A DNA stretch of 43,195 nt, taken from an uncultured Actinomycetes bacterium (GTDB lineage Bacteria; Actinomycetota; Acidimicrobiia; Acidimicrobiales; SZUA-35). The stretch covers positions 5,428 through 48,622 of the forward strand of contig CADEDH010000048.1 of assembly GCA_902826025.1 (NCBI GenBank), in the 5' to 3' direction. A model generated the notes under the pieces. The model did no database searches, was not told the DNA's origin, and worked only from the letters and a program-made list of their open reading frames with translations. The position numbers were made by a program, and so were the translations under genes. Positions 10,413-18,031 of this stretch are shown here, piece by piece (positions within the stretch are counted from its first letter, which is position 1; the number at the start of each line of letters is the position of its first letter).

Positions 10413-11924
10413 ATGGGCCGTTTCTACGTCACCACGCCGATCTATTACGTGAACGATGCACCCCACATCGGCCACGCCTACACGACGGTGACGGCCGACG
10501 CCATGGCCCGGTGGCACCGCCTCCTCGGCGACGACACCTTCTTCCTCACCGGCACCGACGAGCACGGTCTCAAGGTGCAGCGGGCGGCCGAGGCCAACGG
10601 GCGCACCCCGCTGGAGCAGGCCGATACCACCAGCCTTCGTTTCCGCGACGCCTGGGACAGCCTCGACGTGGCCTACGACCAGTTCATCCGCACCACCGAG
10701 CCCCGGCACCACCGCTCTACCCAGGAGCTGCTCAGCCGGGTGAGGGACAACGGCTACATCTACAAGGGCACCTACGCCGGCTTCTACTGCGTGGCCTGCG
10801 AGGCCTACTACAACGAAGACGACCTGCTCCCGGGCAACGCCTGCCCCATCCACGAGCGGGCGGTGGAGTGGCTGGAGGAAGACAACTACTTCTTCAAGCT
10901 CTCGGCGCTGGAGAACGAGCTGACCGACTGGATCACCTCGGGAGGGGTTTTCCCCGACGGGAAGCGCAACGAGGCCCTCGGGATCGTCAAGCAGGGCCTG
11001 GAAGACGTGTCGATCACCCGCACCTCGATCTCGTGGGGGGTGCAGGTGCCGTGGGACCCGGCCCACGTCTTCTACGTCTGGTACGACGCCCTCATCAACT
11101 ACGCCACGGCCGTTGGCTTCGGCTCCGACGAGGAAAGCTTCAACCTGTGGTGGCCGTCGGTGCACCACATCATCGGCAAGGACATCCTGCGGTTCCACTG
11201 CGTCTACTGGCCGGCCATGCTGATCGCCGCCGGGCTCCAGCCCCCCAAGCAGGTGCAGGTCCACGGCTTCCTGCTGCTCGGGGGCAAGAAGCTCTCGAAG
11301 ACCGGCCTCACCCAGATCGGCCCGGCCGACCTGGTGGCCGACTTCGGGGTCGACGGGTTCCGCTACCACTTCCTGCGGGACGTGTCGTTCGGGCCCGACA
11401 GCGACTTCAGCTACGAGGCCATGGTCATCCGCTACAACACCGACCTGGCCAACAACCTGGGCAACCTGCTGTCGCGGGTGGTCACGGTGGTAGACCGCAA
11501 GTGCGGGGGCATCGCCCCCCGTCCGTCGGCCGACAGCCCGCTGGCCGCCGTGGCGGCCCAGAGCTATGCCGAAGCGGCCGAGGCATGGGACCGGTTCCAG
11601 CCCTCGGTGGCCCTGGAGGCCACGTGGCGGCTGGTGCGGGAGACCAACGCCTACCTGGAGCGCAACGAGCCGTGGAAGATGGAGGCCGGCTCCCCCGAGG
11701 TGGCCACGGTGCTGGGCGACGCCCTCGAGGTGCTGCGGATCACGGCCGTCATGGCCAGCCCGGCTCTCACCCGGGCGTCGGTGTCGCTGTGGCACGCCAT
11801 CGGCCTCGATGGGTCTCCGGCCGATCAGCGGTTGCCCGGGGCGGCGGTCTGGGGTGGCTACCCCGGGGGCGCCCAGCTGGAGCGGGGTCCTGCCCTGTTT
11901 CCCCGCATCGAGACGGCTGAGTAG
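10413..11924 (+). CDS. metG: Methionine--tRNA ligase
   Basis: A 503-aa class I aminoacyl-tRNA synthetase that charges tRNA-Met. The HIGH signature is at residues 18-21 (APHIGHAYT) and the KMSKS loop reads KLSKT at 293-297. The insertion domain has a CVAC pair and a later CPIH, i.e. a Cys-rich zinc-knuckle type. The C-terminal anticodon-binding helical domain (YNTDLANNLGNLLSR, NEPWK) is complete. The EMAP-like tRNA-binding domain found in longer MetRS is absent, as in other actinobacterial enzymes. The start is fixed by the leaderless -10. tatD follows after 21 nt, the classic actinobacterial metG-tatD pair. Confidence 0.96.
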   Translation: MGRFYVTTPIYYVNDAPHIGHAYTTVTADAMARWHRLLGDDTFFLTGTDEHGLKVQRAAEANGRTPLEQADTTSLRFRDAWDSLDVAYDQFIRTTEPRHHRSTQELLSRVRDNGYIYKGTYAGFYCVACEAYYNEDDLLPGNACPIHERAVEWLEEDNYFFKLSALENELTDWITSGGVFPDGKRNEALGIVKQGLEDVSITRTSISWGVQVPWDPAHVFYVWYDALINYATAVGFGSDEESFNLWWPSVHHIIGKDILRFHCVYWPAMLIAAGLQPPKQVQVHGFLLLGGKKLSKTGLTQIGPADLVADFGVDGFRYHFLRDVSFGPDSDFSYEAMVIRYNTDLANNLGNLLSRVVTVVDRKCGGIAPRPSADSPLAAVAAQSYAEAAEAWDRFQPSVALEATWRLVRETNAYLERNEPWKMEAGSPEVATVLGDALEVLRITAVMASPALTRASVSLWHAIGLDGSPADQRLPGAAVWGGYPGGAQLERGPALFPRIETAE

Positions 11925-11945
11925 GCGGGGAGGGCGGGCGTCACC

Positions 11946-12731
11946 GTGTGGTTCGACAACCATTGCCACCTCCATCACCGCCGGGTCGACGCCGACGAGG
12001 CGGCCGGCGCAGCGCGGGCCGCCGGCGTGTCCCGCATGATCACCGTGGGCTGCTCGCTCGAAGACTCCCGTCTGGCCATCGAGGTGGCCGGTCGCATGGG
12101 CGACGTCTGGGCCACGGCCGGCGTCCATCCCCACGACGCATCGGAGGGAGTGGAGGGCCTGGAAGAACTCCTGGCTCACCCCTCCGTGGTGGCGGTGGGG
12201 GAGGCCGGGCTCGACTACCACTACGACCGCTCGCCCCGGGAAACCCAACGTGAGGTGTTCCGGCGCCAGATCGAGCTGGCCAATCGACGGGGCAAGGCGC
12301 TGGTGATCCACACCCGGGAGGCGTGGGACGACACCTTCGCCCTGCTCGACGCCGAGGGCACGCCGGCCCGCACGGTGTTCCACTGTTTCACCGGCGGGCC
12401 CGACGAGCTGGGCCAGTGCCTGGCCCGGGGGGCGTCGGTGTCGTTCAGCGGCATCGTCACCTTTCCCTCAGCCCCTGAGGTGCTGGCGGCGGCCCGGCAG
12501 GTCCCGCTCGATCGGATCCTGGTGGAAACCGATTCGCCCTACCTGGCCCCGGTGCCGTTCCGGGGCAAGCCCAACCAGCCGGCCAACGTAACGGTGGTCG
12601 GTGCCTTCCTGGCCGCCGAGCGTGGGTTGCCCGATGCCGAACTGGCCCGGATCACCACCGCCAACACCCTCGCCCTCTACGGGATCGAGCCCGAGGGCGA
12701 AGCGTCCGACGGCCAAACCGGCCCGGCGTGA
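11946..12731 (+). CDS. TatD-family hydrolase (metal-dependent DNase)
   Basis: A 261-aa TIM-barrel metal-dependent hydrolase; TatD enzymes are Mg-dependent 3'-5' DNases or RNases. Metal ligands are visible: FDNHCHLH at the N-terminus (HxH), GEAGLDYH (Glu), VIHTREAWDD (His), FHCFTGG (His) and ETDSPYLAPVP (Asp). GTG 11946 directly starts the conserved VWFDNHCHLH. It lies 21 nt after metG and 34 nt before rsmA. In mycobacteria rpfB usually sits between tatD and ksgA; it is absent here. Confidence 0.93.
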   Translation: MWFDNHCHLHHRRVDADEAAGAARAAGVSRMITVGCSLEDSRLAIEVAGRMGDVWATAGVHPHDASEGVEGLEELLAHPSVVAVGEAGLDYHYDRSPRETQREVFRRQIELANRRGKALVIHTREAWDDTFALLDAEGTPARTVFHCFTGGPDELGQCLARGASVSFSGIVTFPSAPEVLAAARQVPLDRILVETDSPYLAPVPFRGKPNQPANVTVVGAFLAAERGLPDAELARITTANTLALYGIEPEGEASDGQTGPA

Positions 12732-12765
12732 TGGGCCGGCGTCACGGCCTGACGGCGGAGGGGGC

Positions 12766-13599
12766 GTGACCGAGCCCGGGATGCTCACCCGGAACCGGAT
12801 CCGGGAGCTACTGGAACGCCATGAGCTGGCGCCGAGCCGGGCCCTGGGCCAGAACTTCCTGTGCGATGCCGGCATGGTGGACAAGATCGTGCGCCTGGCC
12901 GGAGTCGGCCCCGGAGACCACGTGGTGGAGATCGGGGCCGGTCTGGGTTCGCTCACCCTCGGTCTGTGCCGGGCCGGGGCCGAGGTGCTGGCCCTCGAGA
13001 TCGATCGCCACCTGATCCCCCCGCTCACCGAGACGCTGGCCGCCGGCGCTCCCGGGTGCCAGGTGGCTGTGCACCAGGCCGACGCCCGCACGTTCGACTG
13101 GGCCCCCCACCTCGGCCCCCACCGCTGGAAGGTGGTCGCCAACCTGCCCTACAACATCGCCACCCCGCTGGTGCTCGACCTGTTGGTCGATCGACCCGAG
13201 CTGGGCCGCTACCTGGTGATGGTGCAGCGGGAGGTGGGGGAGCGGCTGGCTGCCGGGCCCGGCACGAAGGACTACGGCATTCCCTCGGTGCTCGTCGCCT
13301 ACTGGGGCCGGGCTCGGGTGGTGGGCTCGGTTCGACCTGAGCTGTTCCACCCGCGCCCCCGGGTCGACTCGGTGCTGGTGTCGATCGAGCGGGACCCTGA
13401 GCCCACGGTGGACGTGCCCTATCCGAGGCTGGCAGCCCTGGTAAGGGCCGGTTTCGGGCAGCGGCGCAAGATGCTGCGTCGGGCGCTGGCCGGTGTGCTC
13501 AGCGAGGCCGAGATGGAGGCGGCCGGCGTGGATCCGCAGCGACGGGCAGAACAACTCGACCTTGCAGCTTGGGCTTCCCTGGCTAGGGTGTCACCGTGA
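12766..13599 (+). CDS. rsmA: 16S rRNA (adenine(1518)-N(6)/adenine(1519)-N(6))-dimethyltransferase RsmA/KsgA
   Basis: A 277-aa Rossmann-fold methyltransferase that dimethylates A1518 and A1519 of 16S rRNA late in 30S assembly. Family marks are ALGQNFLCDAGMVDKIV, the SAM motif I VVEIGAGLGSLTLGL, acidic motif II ALEIDRHL, the catalytic motif NLPYNIATPLV (N-L-P-Y), and the C-terminal RHPRVDSV-like FHPRPRVDSVLV plus FGQRRKMLRRAL. GTG 12766 has GGAGGGG about 4-9 nt upstream; ATG 12781 is an in-frame alternative. Its stop overlaps the ispE start. Confidence 0.95.
   Translation: MTEPGMLTRNRIRELLERHELAPSRALGQNFLCDAGMVDKIVRLAGVGPGDHVVEIGAGLGSLTLGLCRAGAEVLALEIDRHLIPPLTETLAAGAPGCQVAVHQADARTFDWAPHLGPHRWKVVANLPYNIATPLVLDLLVDRPELGRYLVMVQREVGERLAAGPGTKDYGIPSVLVAYWGRARVVGSVRPELFHPRPRVDSVLVSIERDPEPTVDVPYPRLAALVRAGFGQRRKMLRRALAGVLSEAEMEAAGVDPQRRAEQLDLAAWASLARVSP
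13562..13589 (+). promoter_or_regulatory. Internal promoter of ispE inside the rsmA 3' end
   Basis: TTGCAG (13562-13567), a 16-nt spacer and TAGGGT (13584-13589) end 6 nt before GTG 13596. ispE could therefore be transcribed leaderless from within rsmA as well as by read-through. Confidence 0.5.
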
Positions 13600-14417
13600 A
13601 TGATCCCGCCGTTACATCCATATCCACTGTCACGTCAACCGAAGCCATTGGTCTCCTGGGCGCCGAGCACGCCGGCCGGTCGCCGTCCGTGGTGCTCACC
13701 GCGCCGGCCAAGCTCACCCTGACCCTCCGGATTACGGGCCTTCTCGACCGGGGCATGCATGCCCTCGACGCCGAGATGGTCACGCTCGACTTCCACGACC
13801 GGCTCACGGTCACACCCCTGCCCCCGGGCACGCCGGCCGACAGGTCGGAGGTGCGCTTCGAAGGCACCGACGATGTGATCGACCCCGAGAACAACCTCGT
13901 GACCCAGGCCCTGGCCCTGGCCGGCCGACCGGCCCGGGTGTCGGTGACCAAGGCCATCCCGGCCGGCGCCGGGCTGGGCGGCGGCTCGGCCGATGCCGCC
14001 GCCATCCTGCGTTGGGCCGGCTACACCGATCACGCCGAAGCGGCGTTCCGGCTGGGAGCCGACGTCGCCTTCTGTCTGCGCGGGGGCCGGGCCCACGTGA
14101 CCGGGTTCGGCGAGAAGCTGGAGCACCTGCCCTTCAAGGACCTGGTGGTCACCCTCGTCACCCCGCCGGTGCGCTGTGCCACTGGTGACGTCTTCAAGGC
14201 CTGGGATCGCCTCGGCGGGCCTCAGGGCCCCGGCGTCAACGATCTGGAATTGGCCGCTCTCGACGTCGCTCCTGAGTTGGTCCGCTGGCGGGACGAACTC
14301 GGTGAGAGTACGGGTCAACAGCCGCACCTCGCAGGGAGCGGCTCGACGTGGTTCGTCTACGGTGCCTTCCCCGGGCCGGGACGGGTTGTGGCCCGTACCG
14401 TGCCCGCGAGCACCTGA
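13596..14417 (+). CDS. ispE: 4-(cytidine 5'-diphospho)-2-C-methyl-D-erythritol kinase
   Basis: A 273-aa GHMP kinase of the MEP isoprenoid pathway that phosphorylates CDP-ME. Segments seen are TAPAKLTLTLRI (usual APAKINL), the GHMP ATP loop PAGAGLGGGSADAAA, LGADVAFCLRGG and a C-terminal GSGSTWF. The family's AKINL Asn is Thr here and the PFFL position reads AFCL. The first 34 residues before TAPAK are longer than usual, but the -10 box 6 nt upstream of GTG 13596 supports this start. The overlap with the rsmA stop (GTGA) suggests coupling as well. It ends 16 nt before a terminator shared with bS22. Confidence 0.9.
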   Translation: MNDPAVTSISTVTSTEAIGLLGAEHAGRSPSVVLTAPAKLTLTLRITGLLDRGMHALDAEMVTLDFHDRLTVTPLPPGTPADRSEVRFEGTDDVIDPENNLVTQALALAGRPARVSVTKAIPAGAGLGGGSADAAAILRWAGYTDHAEAAFRLGADVAFCLRGGRAHVTGFGEKLEHLPFKDLVVTLVTPPVRCATGDVFKAWDRLGGPQGPGVNDLELAALDVAPELVRWRDELGESTGQQPHLAGSGSTWFVYGAFPGPGRVVARTVPAST

Positions 14418-14432
14418 CTCGGTCTGTTCGGT

Positions 14433-14454
14433 GGATGCGCCTTGCGGCGCATCC
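14433..14454. terminator. Convergent terminator between ispE and bS22
   Basis: A perfect 9-bp stem, GGATGCGCC-TTGC-GGCGCATCC, lies between the ispE stop and the bS22 stop. On the plus strand a TTTTT run follows about 6 nt later, so it should act best for ispE. By symmetry it may serve both. Confidence 0.75.
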
Positions 14455-14456
14455 AG

Positions 14457-14555
14457 CTACTTTTTGTTCCTCCGCTGGACGCGCGTGCGCTTCAGGAGCT
14501 TCCGGTGCTTCTTCTTCCGCATGCGCTTGCGGCGCTTCTTGATCAGCGATCCCAT
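14457..14555 (-). CDS. 30S ribosomal protein bS22 (AURKAIP1/COX24 domain)
   Basis: A 32-aa highly basic peptide, opening [19 protein letters not shown] and ending in TRVQRRNKK. This is the bacterial AURKAIP1/COX24-type peptide seen as bS22 in mycobacterial 30S structures. The match of the [12 protein letters not shown] opening is close to the actinobacterial consensus as I recall it. The minus-strand ATG at 14555 has TAGCCT 10 nt upstream. It is divergent from tRNA-Gln and convergent with ispE. Confidence 0.9.
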   Translation of the reverse strand: MGSLIKKRRKRMRKKKHRKLLKRTRVQRRNKK

Positions 14556-14565
14556 GAGGGATCGA

Positions 14566-14571
14566 AGGCTA
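14566..14571 (-). promoter_or_regulatory. -10 box TAGCCT of bS22
   Basis: On the minus strand TAGCCT ends 10 nt before ATG 14555, giving a leader of at most a few nucleotides. Confidence 0.45.
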
Positions 14572-14617
14572 GCCGGCCCCCGGGCTGAATCACCACCTGG
14601 CACCGGCCGGAATCAGC

Positions 14618-14623
14618 TAGCGT
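14618..14623 (+). promoter_or_regulatory. -10 box TAGCGT of tRNA-Gln
   Basis: TAGCGT ends 26 nt before the mature tRNA 5' end, a usual distance for a short 5' leader removed by RNase P. Confidence 0.5.
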
Positions 14624-14649
14624 GAGCCCGAACAACAGAGCACGGTCGG

Positions 14650-14722
14650 TCGCGGGTAGTTCAACTGGCAGAACACCAGACTTTGGATCTGGGGGTTGCA
14701 GGTTCGAGCCCTGCCCCGCGAA
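14650..14722 (+). tRNA. tRNA-Gln (anticodon UUG)
   Basis: The full cloverleaf can be drawn. The acceptor stem TCGCGGG pairs with CCCGCGA. The D-arm is GTTC-aactggca-GAAC, and the anticodon stem CCAGA/TCTGG closes the loop CTTTGGA, which places TTG at positions 34-36. A 5-nt variable loop follows, then the T-arm GCAGG-TTCGAGC-CCTGC and discriminator A. CCA is not encoded. The coordinates include the discriminator base. Confidence 0.96.
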
Positions 14723-14823
14723 CCCAACCGCTCGTGATTTGGGCCCGCCTGATTTTGGCCGCGGCGCGGCCGTGGGAGAGGCTGTGAACCAGGCGACGGG
14801 CGCGGTCTACTAAAAAGGTACCC

Positions 14824-15924
14824 ATGAGCAAACGATCGATGTCAGGTCTGGTGGTGGCGACCAGCTCCGGGGCTCCGATGCGCTCGGCCCGCCCCAAGCC
14901 GATCCACCTCCTGTGCGGCCGGGCCATGGCCAGCTATGTGCTCGACGCACTGGCCGCCGTCGGCGTGCGCCAGGCCGTGGTCGTTACCGGGCCCGAAGGG
15001 GGGCGGATCGCCAAACGGCTGCTGGAAGATCCGCCCGAGTTCCCGGTGCGGTTCGTCGAACAGCACGTCGACCGCGGCACCGGCGACGCCGTGCTCGTTG
15101 GCCTGAGTGGCTTCGACGATTTCGACGACGACGAGGACCTCCTGGTCGTGCCGGCTGATCTGCCGCTGCTCCGGCCGGCCACCATCGAGGCCCTGCTGGA
15201 CGCCCACCAGGCGGGCGACGCTGCCTGCACGGTGCTGGCCGTGGACGTGGGCGACAACCTCGGCTACGACCGCGTGATGCGGGACAAGCGGGGCCGGGTG
15301 GCCACGATCACCGCCGACCTCGAGCTCGACCTGGCCGATCTCGACGAGCCCCTACCCCGGGAGGCGGCCACCGGCGTGTACTGCATCCGGCGGGGGCTGC
15401 TGGCCCCGGCCATCCGGCGCACCACGGCCGAGAACCAGGCCGGCGAGTTCCGCCTGACCGACGTGGTGGGCGTGCTGGCCGCGTCGGGCCATGCCTGCGA
15501 GGTGGTGGTGGTCGACGAGCGGCCCGACCTCACCGCAGTGGGCAACCGCCTCCAGCTGGCCGAGGCCGAGGCCGAGCTGCGTCGGCGGACCAACCGCCAC
15601 TGGCTGGCCCGGGGGGTCACCATGGTGGACCCGGAACGCACCTACATCGATGCCACGGTGCGCCTCGGCACCGACGTCACCATCTTCCCCGGCACCATGC
15701 TGCAGGGGACCACCATGATCGGCGACGGCTGCGAGCTCGGCCCCGACGTGCGGCTCGATCGCTGCCAGGTGGGCCGCAACACCCGGATCGAGAAGGCCAC
15801 GGCCACGCTGGCCACCATCGGATCGGAGTGCGTGATCGGCCCGTTCGCCGTGTTGCAGCCCGGTTCCGATGTCAGCTCTGGCACTGTCACCGGGCCGTTC
15901 TATGCTGAGGGCGCCACGGCGTAG
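14824..15924 (+). CDS. GlmU-like protein, truncated and with a degenerate nucleotidyltransferase signature
   Basis: A 366-aa protein related to bifunctional GlmU (UDP-GlcNAc synthesis). The N-terminal uridyltransferase fold is recognisable (VDRGTGDAVL, ADLPLL, NRLQLAEAEAELRRR), followed by the start of the left-handed beta-helix (TYIDATVRLGTDVTIFPGT). Two things are odd. The LAAGxGTRM loop reads VATSSGAPM, losing the Gly and the catalytic Arg, and the usual N[ST]G reads ATG. The protein also ends about 100 aa early, before the acetyltransferase His and coenzyme-A site of GlmU. ATG 14824 has AAAAAGG upstream. Position before prs matches actinobacterial glmU. It may be inactive or have changed function; a second GlmU elsewhere would be expected. 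Confidence 0.75.
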   Translation: MSKRSMSGLVVATSSGAPMRSARPKPIHLLCGRAMASYVLDALAAVGVRQAVVVTGPEGGRIAKRLLEDPPEFPVRFVEQHVDRGTGDAVLVGLSGFDDFDDDEDLLVVPADLPLLRPATIEALLDAHQAGDAACTVLAVDVGDNLGYDRVMRDKRGRVATITADLELDLADLDEPLPREAATGVYCIRRGLLAPAIRRTTAENQAGEFRLTDVVGVLAASGHACEVVVVDERPDLTAVGNRLQLAEAEAELRRRTNRHWLARGVTMVDPERTYIDATVRLGTDVTIFPGTMLQGTTMIGDGCELGPDVRLDRCQVGRNTRIEKATATLATIGSECVIGPFAVLQPGSDVSSGTVTGPFYAEGATA

Positions 15925-16011
15925 CTCGGCGGAGAGCGGAGCCGGGGCCAGCTGGCGCCACCGGTGGTTCAGCTCGTGTTCAGGTAGCACAACCGAGGGG
16001 AAGAGCAACCA

Positions 16012-16992
16012 ATGGAAGTTGTGACCACCAAGAAGCTGCACCTGTTCGCCGGGCGCCACAACGGCACGCTGGCCGATCTGGTGGGTCAACACCTGGGAGT
16101 CCCGGTCACCGAGGCCCACGTCTCCACGTTCGCCAGCGGCGAAGACCACTGCCGCTTCTCGGAATCGGTTCGGGGCTCGGACGTGTTCATCTTCCAGAGC
16201 CACGGTGAGGCCGACGGCCGCTCGGTCAACGACGCCATCATGGAGCAGCTGATCATGGTCGATGCCGCCCGGCGGGCGTCGGCCAAGCGGATCACCGCCG
16301 TGATCCCGTTCTACGGCTACGGCCGCCAGGACCGCAAGGCCGAGGGCCGGGAGCCGATCACGGCCCGCCTGGTGGCCGATCTGTTCACCGCCGCCGGTGC
16401 CTCCCGCCTGGTCTCGATCGACCTGCACAGCGGCCAGATCCAGGGTTTCTTCAACGGCCCGGTAGACCATCTGACCGCCATGCCGGTGCTGGTGGACCAC
16501 ATCGCCCACCTGGGCCCCGATCTGGTGGTGGTGTCGCCCGATGCCGGCCGGGTGAAGGTGGCCGAGCGCTACGCCCAGCAGCTCCACGCCGACCTGGCCA
16601 TCGTGCACAAGCGGCGGGTCAACGGGGCGAAGAACGTGGTGGAGGCGAAGGACGTGGTGGGCGAGGTGTCGGGCCGCACCTGCGTGCTGATCGACGACAT
16701 GATCGACACCGCCGGCACGATCTGCCAGGCGGCCGAGCTGCTGATGGAGCGGGGGGCACAGTCGGTCACGGCCGCCGCCACCCACGGGGTGTTCAGCGGC
16801 CCGGCGATCGATCGGATGAAGAACTCGGTGCTCGACAAGGTGATCGTCACCGACACCCTGCCCATGGGCCCCGACAAGCATTTCGACAAGCTGGAGATCC
16901 TCTCGGTGGCCCCCCTCATCGCCGACGCCATCCGCGCCGTGTTCGAAGACGCCTCCGTCAGCCAGATCTTCAACGGACACAACCAGAGCTAG
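16012..16992 (+). CDS. prs: Ribose-phosphate pyrophosphokinase (PRPP synthetase)
   Basis: A 326-aa enzyme making PRPP from ribose 5-phosphate and ATP for purine, pyrimidine, His and Trp synthesis. Seen: LFAGRHNGTLADLV, FASGE for Arg/Glu contacts, FYGYGRQDRKAEGREPI (the ATP-binding flexible loop with catalytic-site Arg), DLHSGQIQGFF, VVSPDAGRVKVAERYA, and the PRPP loop VLIDDMIDTAGTI. The DLHxxQIQGFF segment is the classic class I mark. ATG 16012 has GAGGGGAAG about 9 nt upstream. The stop lies at the edge of the 51-bp repeat array. Confidence 0.96.
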   Translation: MEVVTTKKLHLFAGRHNGTLADLVGQHLGVPVTEAHVSTFASGEDHCRFSESVRGSDVFIFQSHGEADGRSVNDAIMEQLIMVDAARRASAKRITAVIPFYGYGRQDRKAEGREPITARLVADLFTAAGASRLVSIDLHSGQIQGFFNGPVDHLTAMPVLVDHIAHLGPDLVVVSPDAGRVKVAERYAQQLHADLAIVHKRRVNGAKNVVEAKDVVGEVSGRTCVLIDDMIDTAGTICQAAELLMERGAQSVTAAATHGVFSGPAIDRMKNSVLDKVIVTDTLPMGPDKHFDKLEILSVAPLIADAIRAVFEDASVSQIFNGHNQS

Positions 16993-17180
16993 GCGGCGGA
17001 GCCGCCTGGCGGGGTTGGGGTCCCCGACGGAGATGGGGGAGGGCGGCGGAGCCGCCCCGGCGGGGTTGGGGTCCCCGACGGAGATGGGGGAGGGCGGCGG
17101 AGCCGCCCCGGCGGGGTTGGGGTCCCCGACGGAGATGGGGGAGGGCGGCGGAGCCGCCCGACGGGGGCGCAGCCCCCGGA
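16991..17180 (-). repeat. 51-bp tandem repeat array (three full units) with terminal GC hairpin
   Basis: Units at 16991-17040 (50 bp, variant), 17041-17091 and 17092-17142, plus a partial unit from 17143, are nearly identical. Each carries the hairpin GGCGGC-gga-GCCGCC. Read on the minus strand each unit contains CCCATCTC, a CGGGG/CCCC pair and CCCCAACCCC. These are the core of the repeats at 1-125 and 3800-3902, so this is the same family inverted. A CGGGGGC-GCA-GCCCCCG hairpin closes the array near 17163-17178. As it begins at the prs stop it may also terminate transcription. Confidence 0.8.
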
Positions 17181-17216
17181 GCACATTGCCCCGGTGGGGA
17201 TGGGCTCCAGATCCGA

Positions 17217-17222
17217 TACCCT
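17217..17222 (+). promoter_or_regulatory. -10 box TACCCT, candidate promoter of rplY-pth
   Basis: TACCCT fits TAnnnT and would give a leader of about 115 nt before ATG 17345. The leader is rich in inverted repeats (GGCCCGCCCGGGCC and CCCGGG...CCCGGG), so ribosomal-protein autoregulation is conceivable but unproven. Confidence 0.35.
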
Positions 17223-17344
17223 CGTGAGCTGGCGTTTGGCCCGCCCGGGCCAGGGTCCCGGGCTTCGGCTCCGGCCCGCCCCGGGTGGCTGAGCACGGCC
17301 GTTTGGCCAGGCCCCGATCCGCTCTCCTCGAGGACAGTCTCGCA

Positions 17345-18022
17345 ATGGACCAGACAGTTGTCAGCGCTATCCCCACCCGCACTCTCGGCACCCGCCCGTC
17401 GCGGCGGCTGCGGAACGAAGGCAAGCTTCCCGGGGTCGTCTACGGCCTGGGTCGGGACCCGCTGCCGGTGGCGGTCGACTACGCCGAGCTGCGCGACGCC
17501 CTGAAGAGCGAGGCCGGGCTCAACGCCATCCTGTCGCTCAGCCTGGGCGACGCCAGCGAGACCGTCATCGTGCGGTCCATCCAGCGTGACCCGCTCAAGC
17601 GCACCGTCACTCACGCCGACTTCCTGCGGGTCGACCCCGAGGTGCCGATCCGGGTGAAGGTGCCGATCCGCCTGATCGGCGACGGCACCGGGGTGACCAA
17701 CTTCGGCGGGATGATCGAACAGAAGCTCTTCGAGCTCGAGGTCGAGACCCTCCCCACGCAGATCCCGTCGGCCATCGACGCCGATCTCAGCATGATGACG
17801 CTCGATCGCCGGATCGGTGTGGAAGACCTGAAGCTGCCGGCTGGCGTCCGCACTGCGGTGCCGGGCGACATCTCGGTGGTCACCCCTGTCGTGTCCCGGG
17901 CGGCCAAGATGGCGGCTCGCACGGCCATGGACGCAGCGGCCGCCGTCGACGGTCCGACCGGCGGCGACGAGGGTGGGGCCGCCGGCGACGGTGGCGAGAC
18001 CGCGGCGGACGCCGAGGAGTAG
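17345..18022 (+). CDS. rplY: 50S ribosomal protein bL25 (CTC form)
   Basis: A 225-aa two-domain bL25 (general stress protein CTC type) that binds 5S rRNA. The N-terminal 5S-binding domain includes RRLRNEGKLPGVVYG and the C-terminal TL5 domain includes VPIRLIGDGTGV and LPAGVRTAVPGD. The C-terminal 35 residues or so are an acidic/Gly tail (GGDEGGAAGDG...DAEE), common in actinobacterial bL25. ATG 17345 is supported by GAGGAC about 10 nt upstream. It sits 9 nt before pth, the conserved rplY-pth pair. Confidence 0.94.
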   Translation: MDQTVVSAIPTRTLGTRPSRRLRNEGKLPGVVYGLGRDPLPVAVDYAELRDALKSEAGLNAILSLSLGDASETVIVRSIQRDPLKRTVTHADFLRVDPEVPIRVKVPIRLIGDGTGVTNFGGMIEQKLFELEVETLPTQIPSAIDADLSMMTLDRRIGVEDLKLPAGVRTAVPGDISVVTPVVSRAAKMAARTAMDAAAAVDGPTGGDEGGAAGDGGETAADAEE

Positions 18023-18031
18023 CACTCCGGG

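Noticed and set aside
16991..17180. 51-bp repeats as a CRISPR array or as a repeat protein gene
   Set aside because: Units are directly joined without unique spacers. The open frame through them exists only because 51 is divisible by 3, and it has no start signal or domain.
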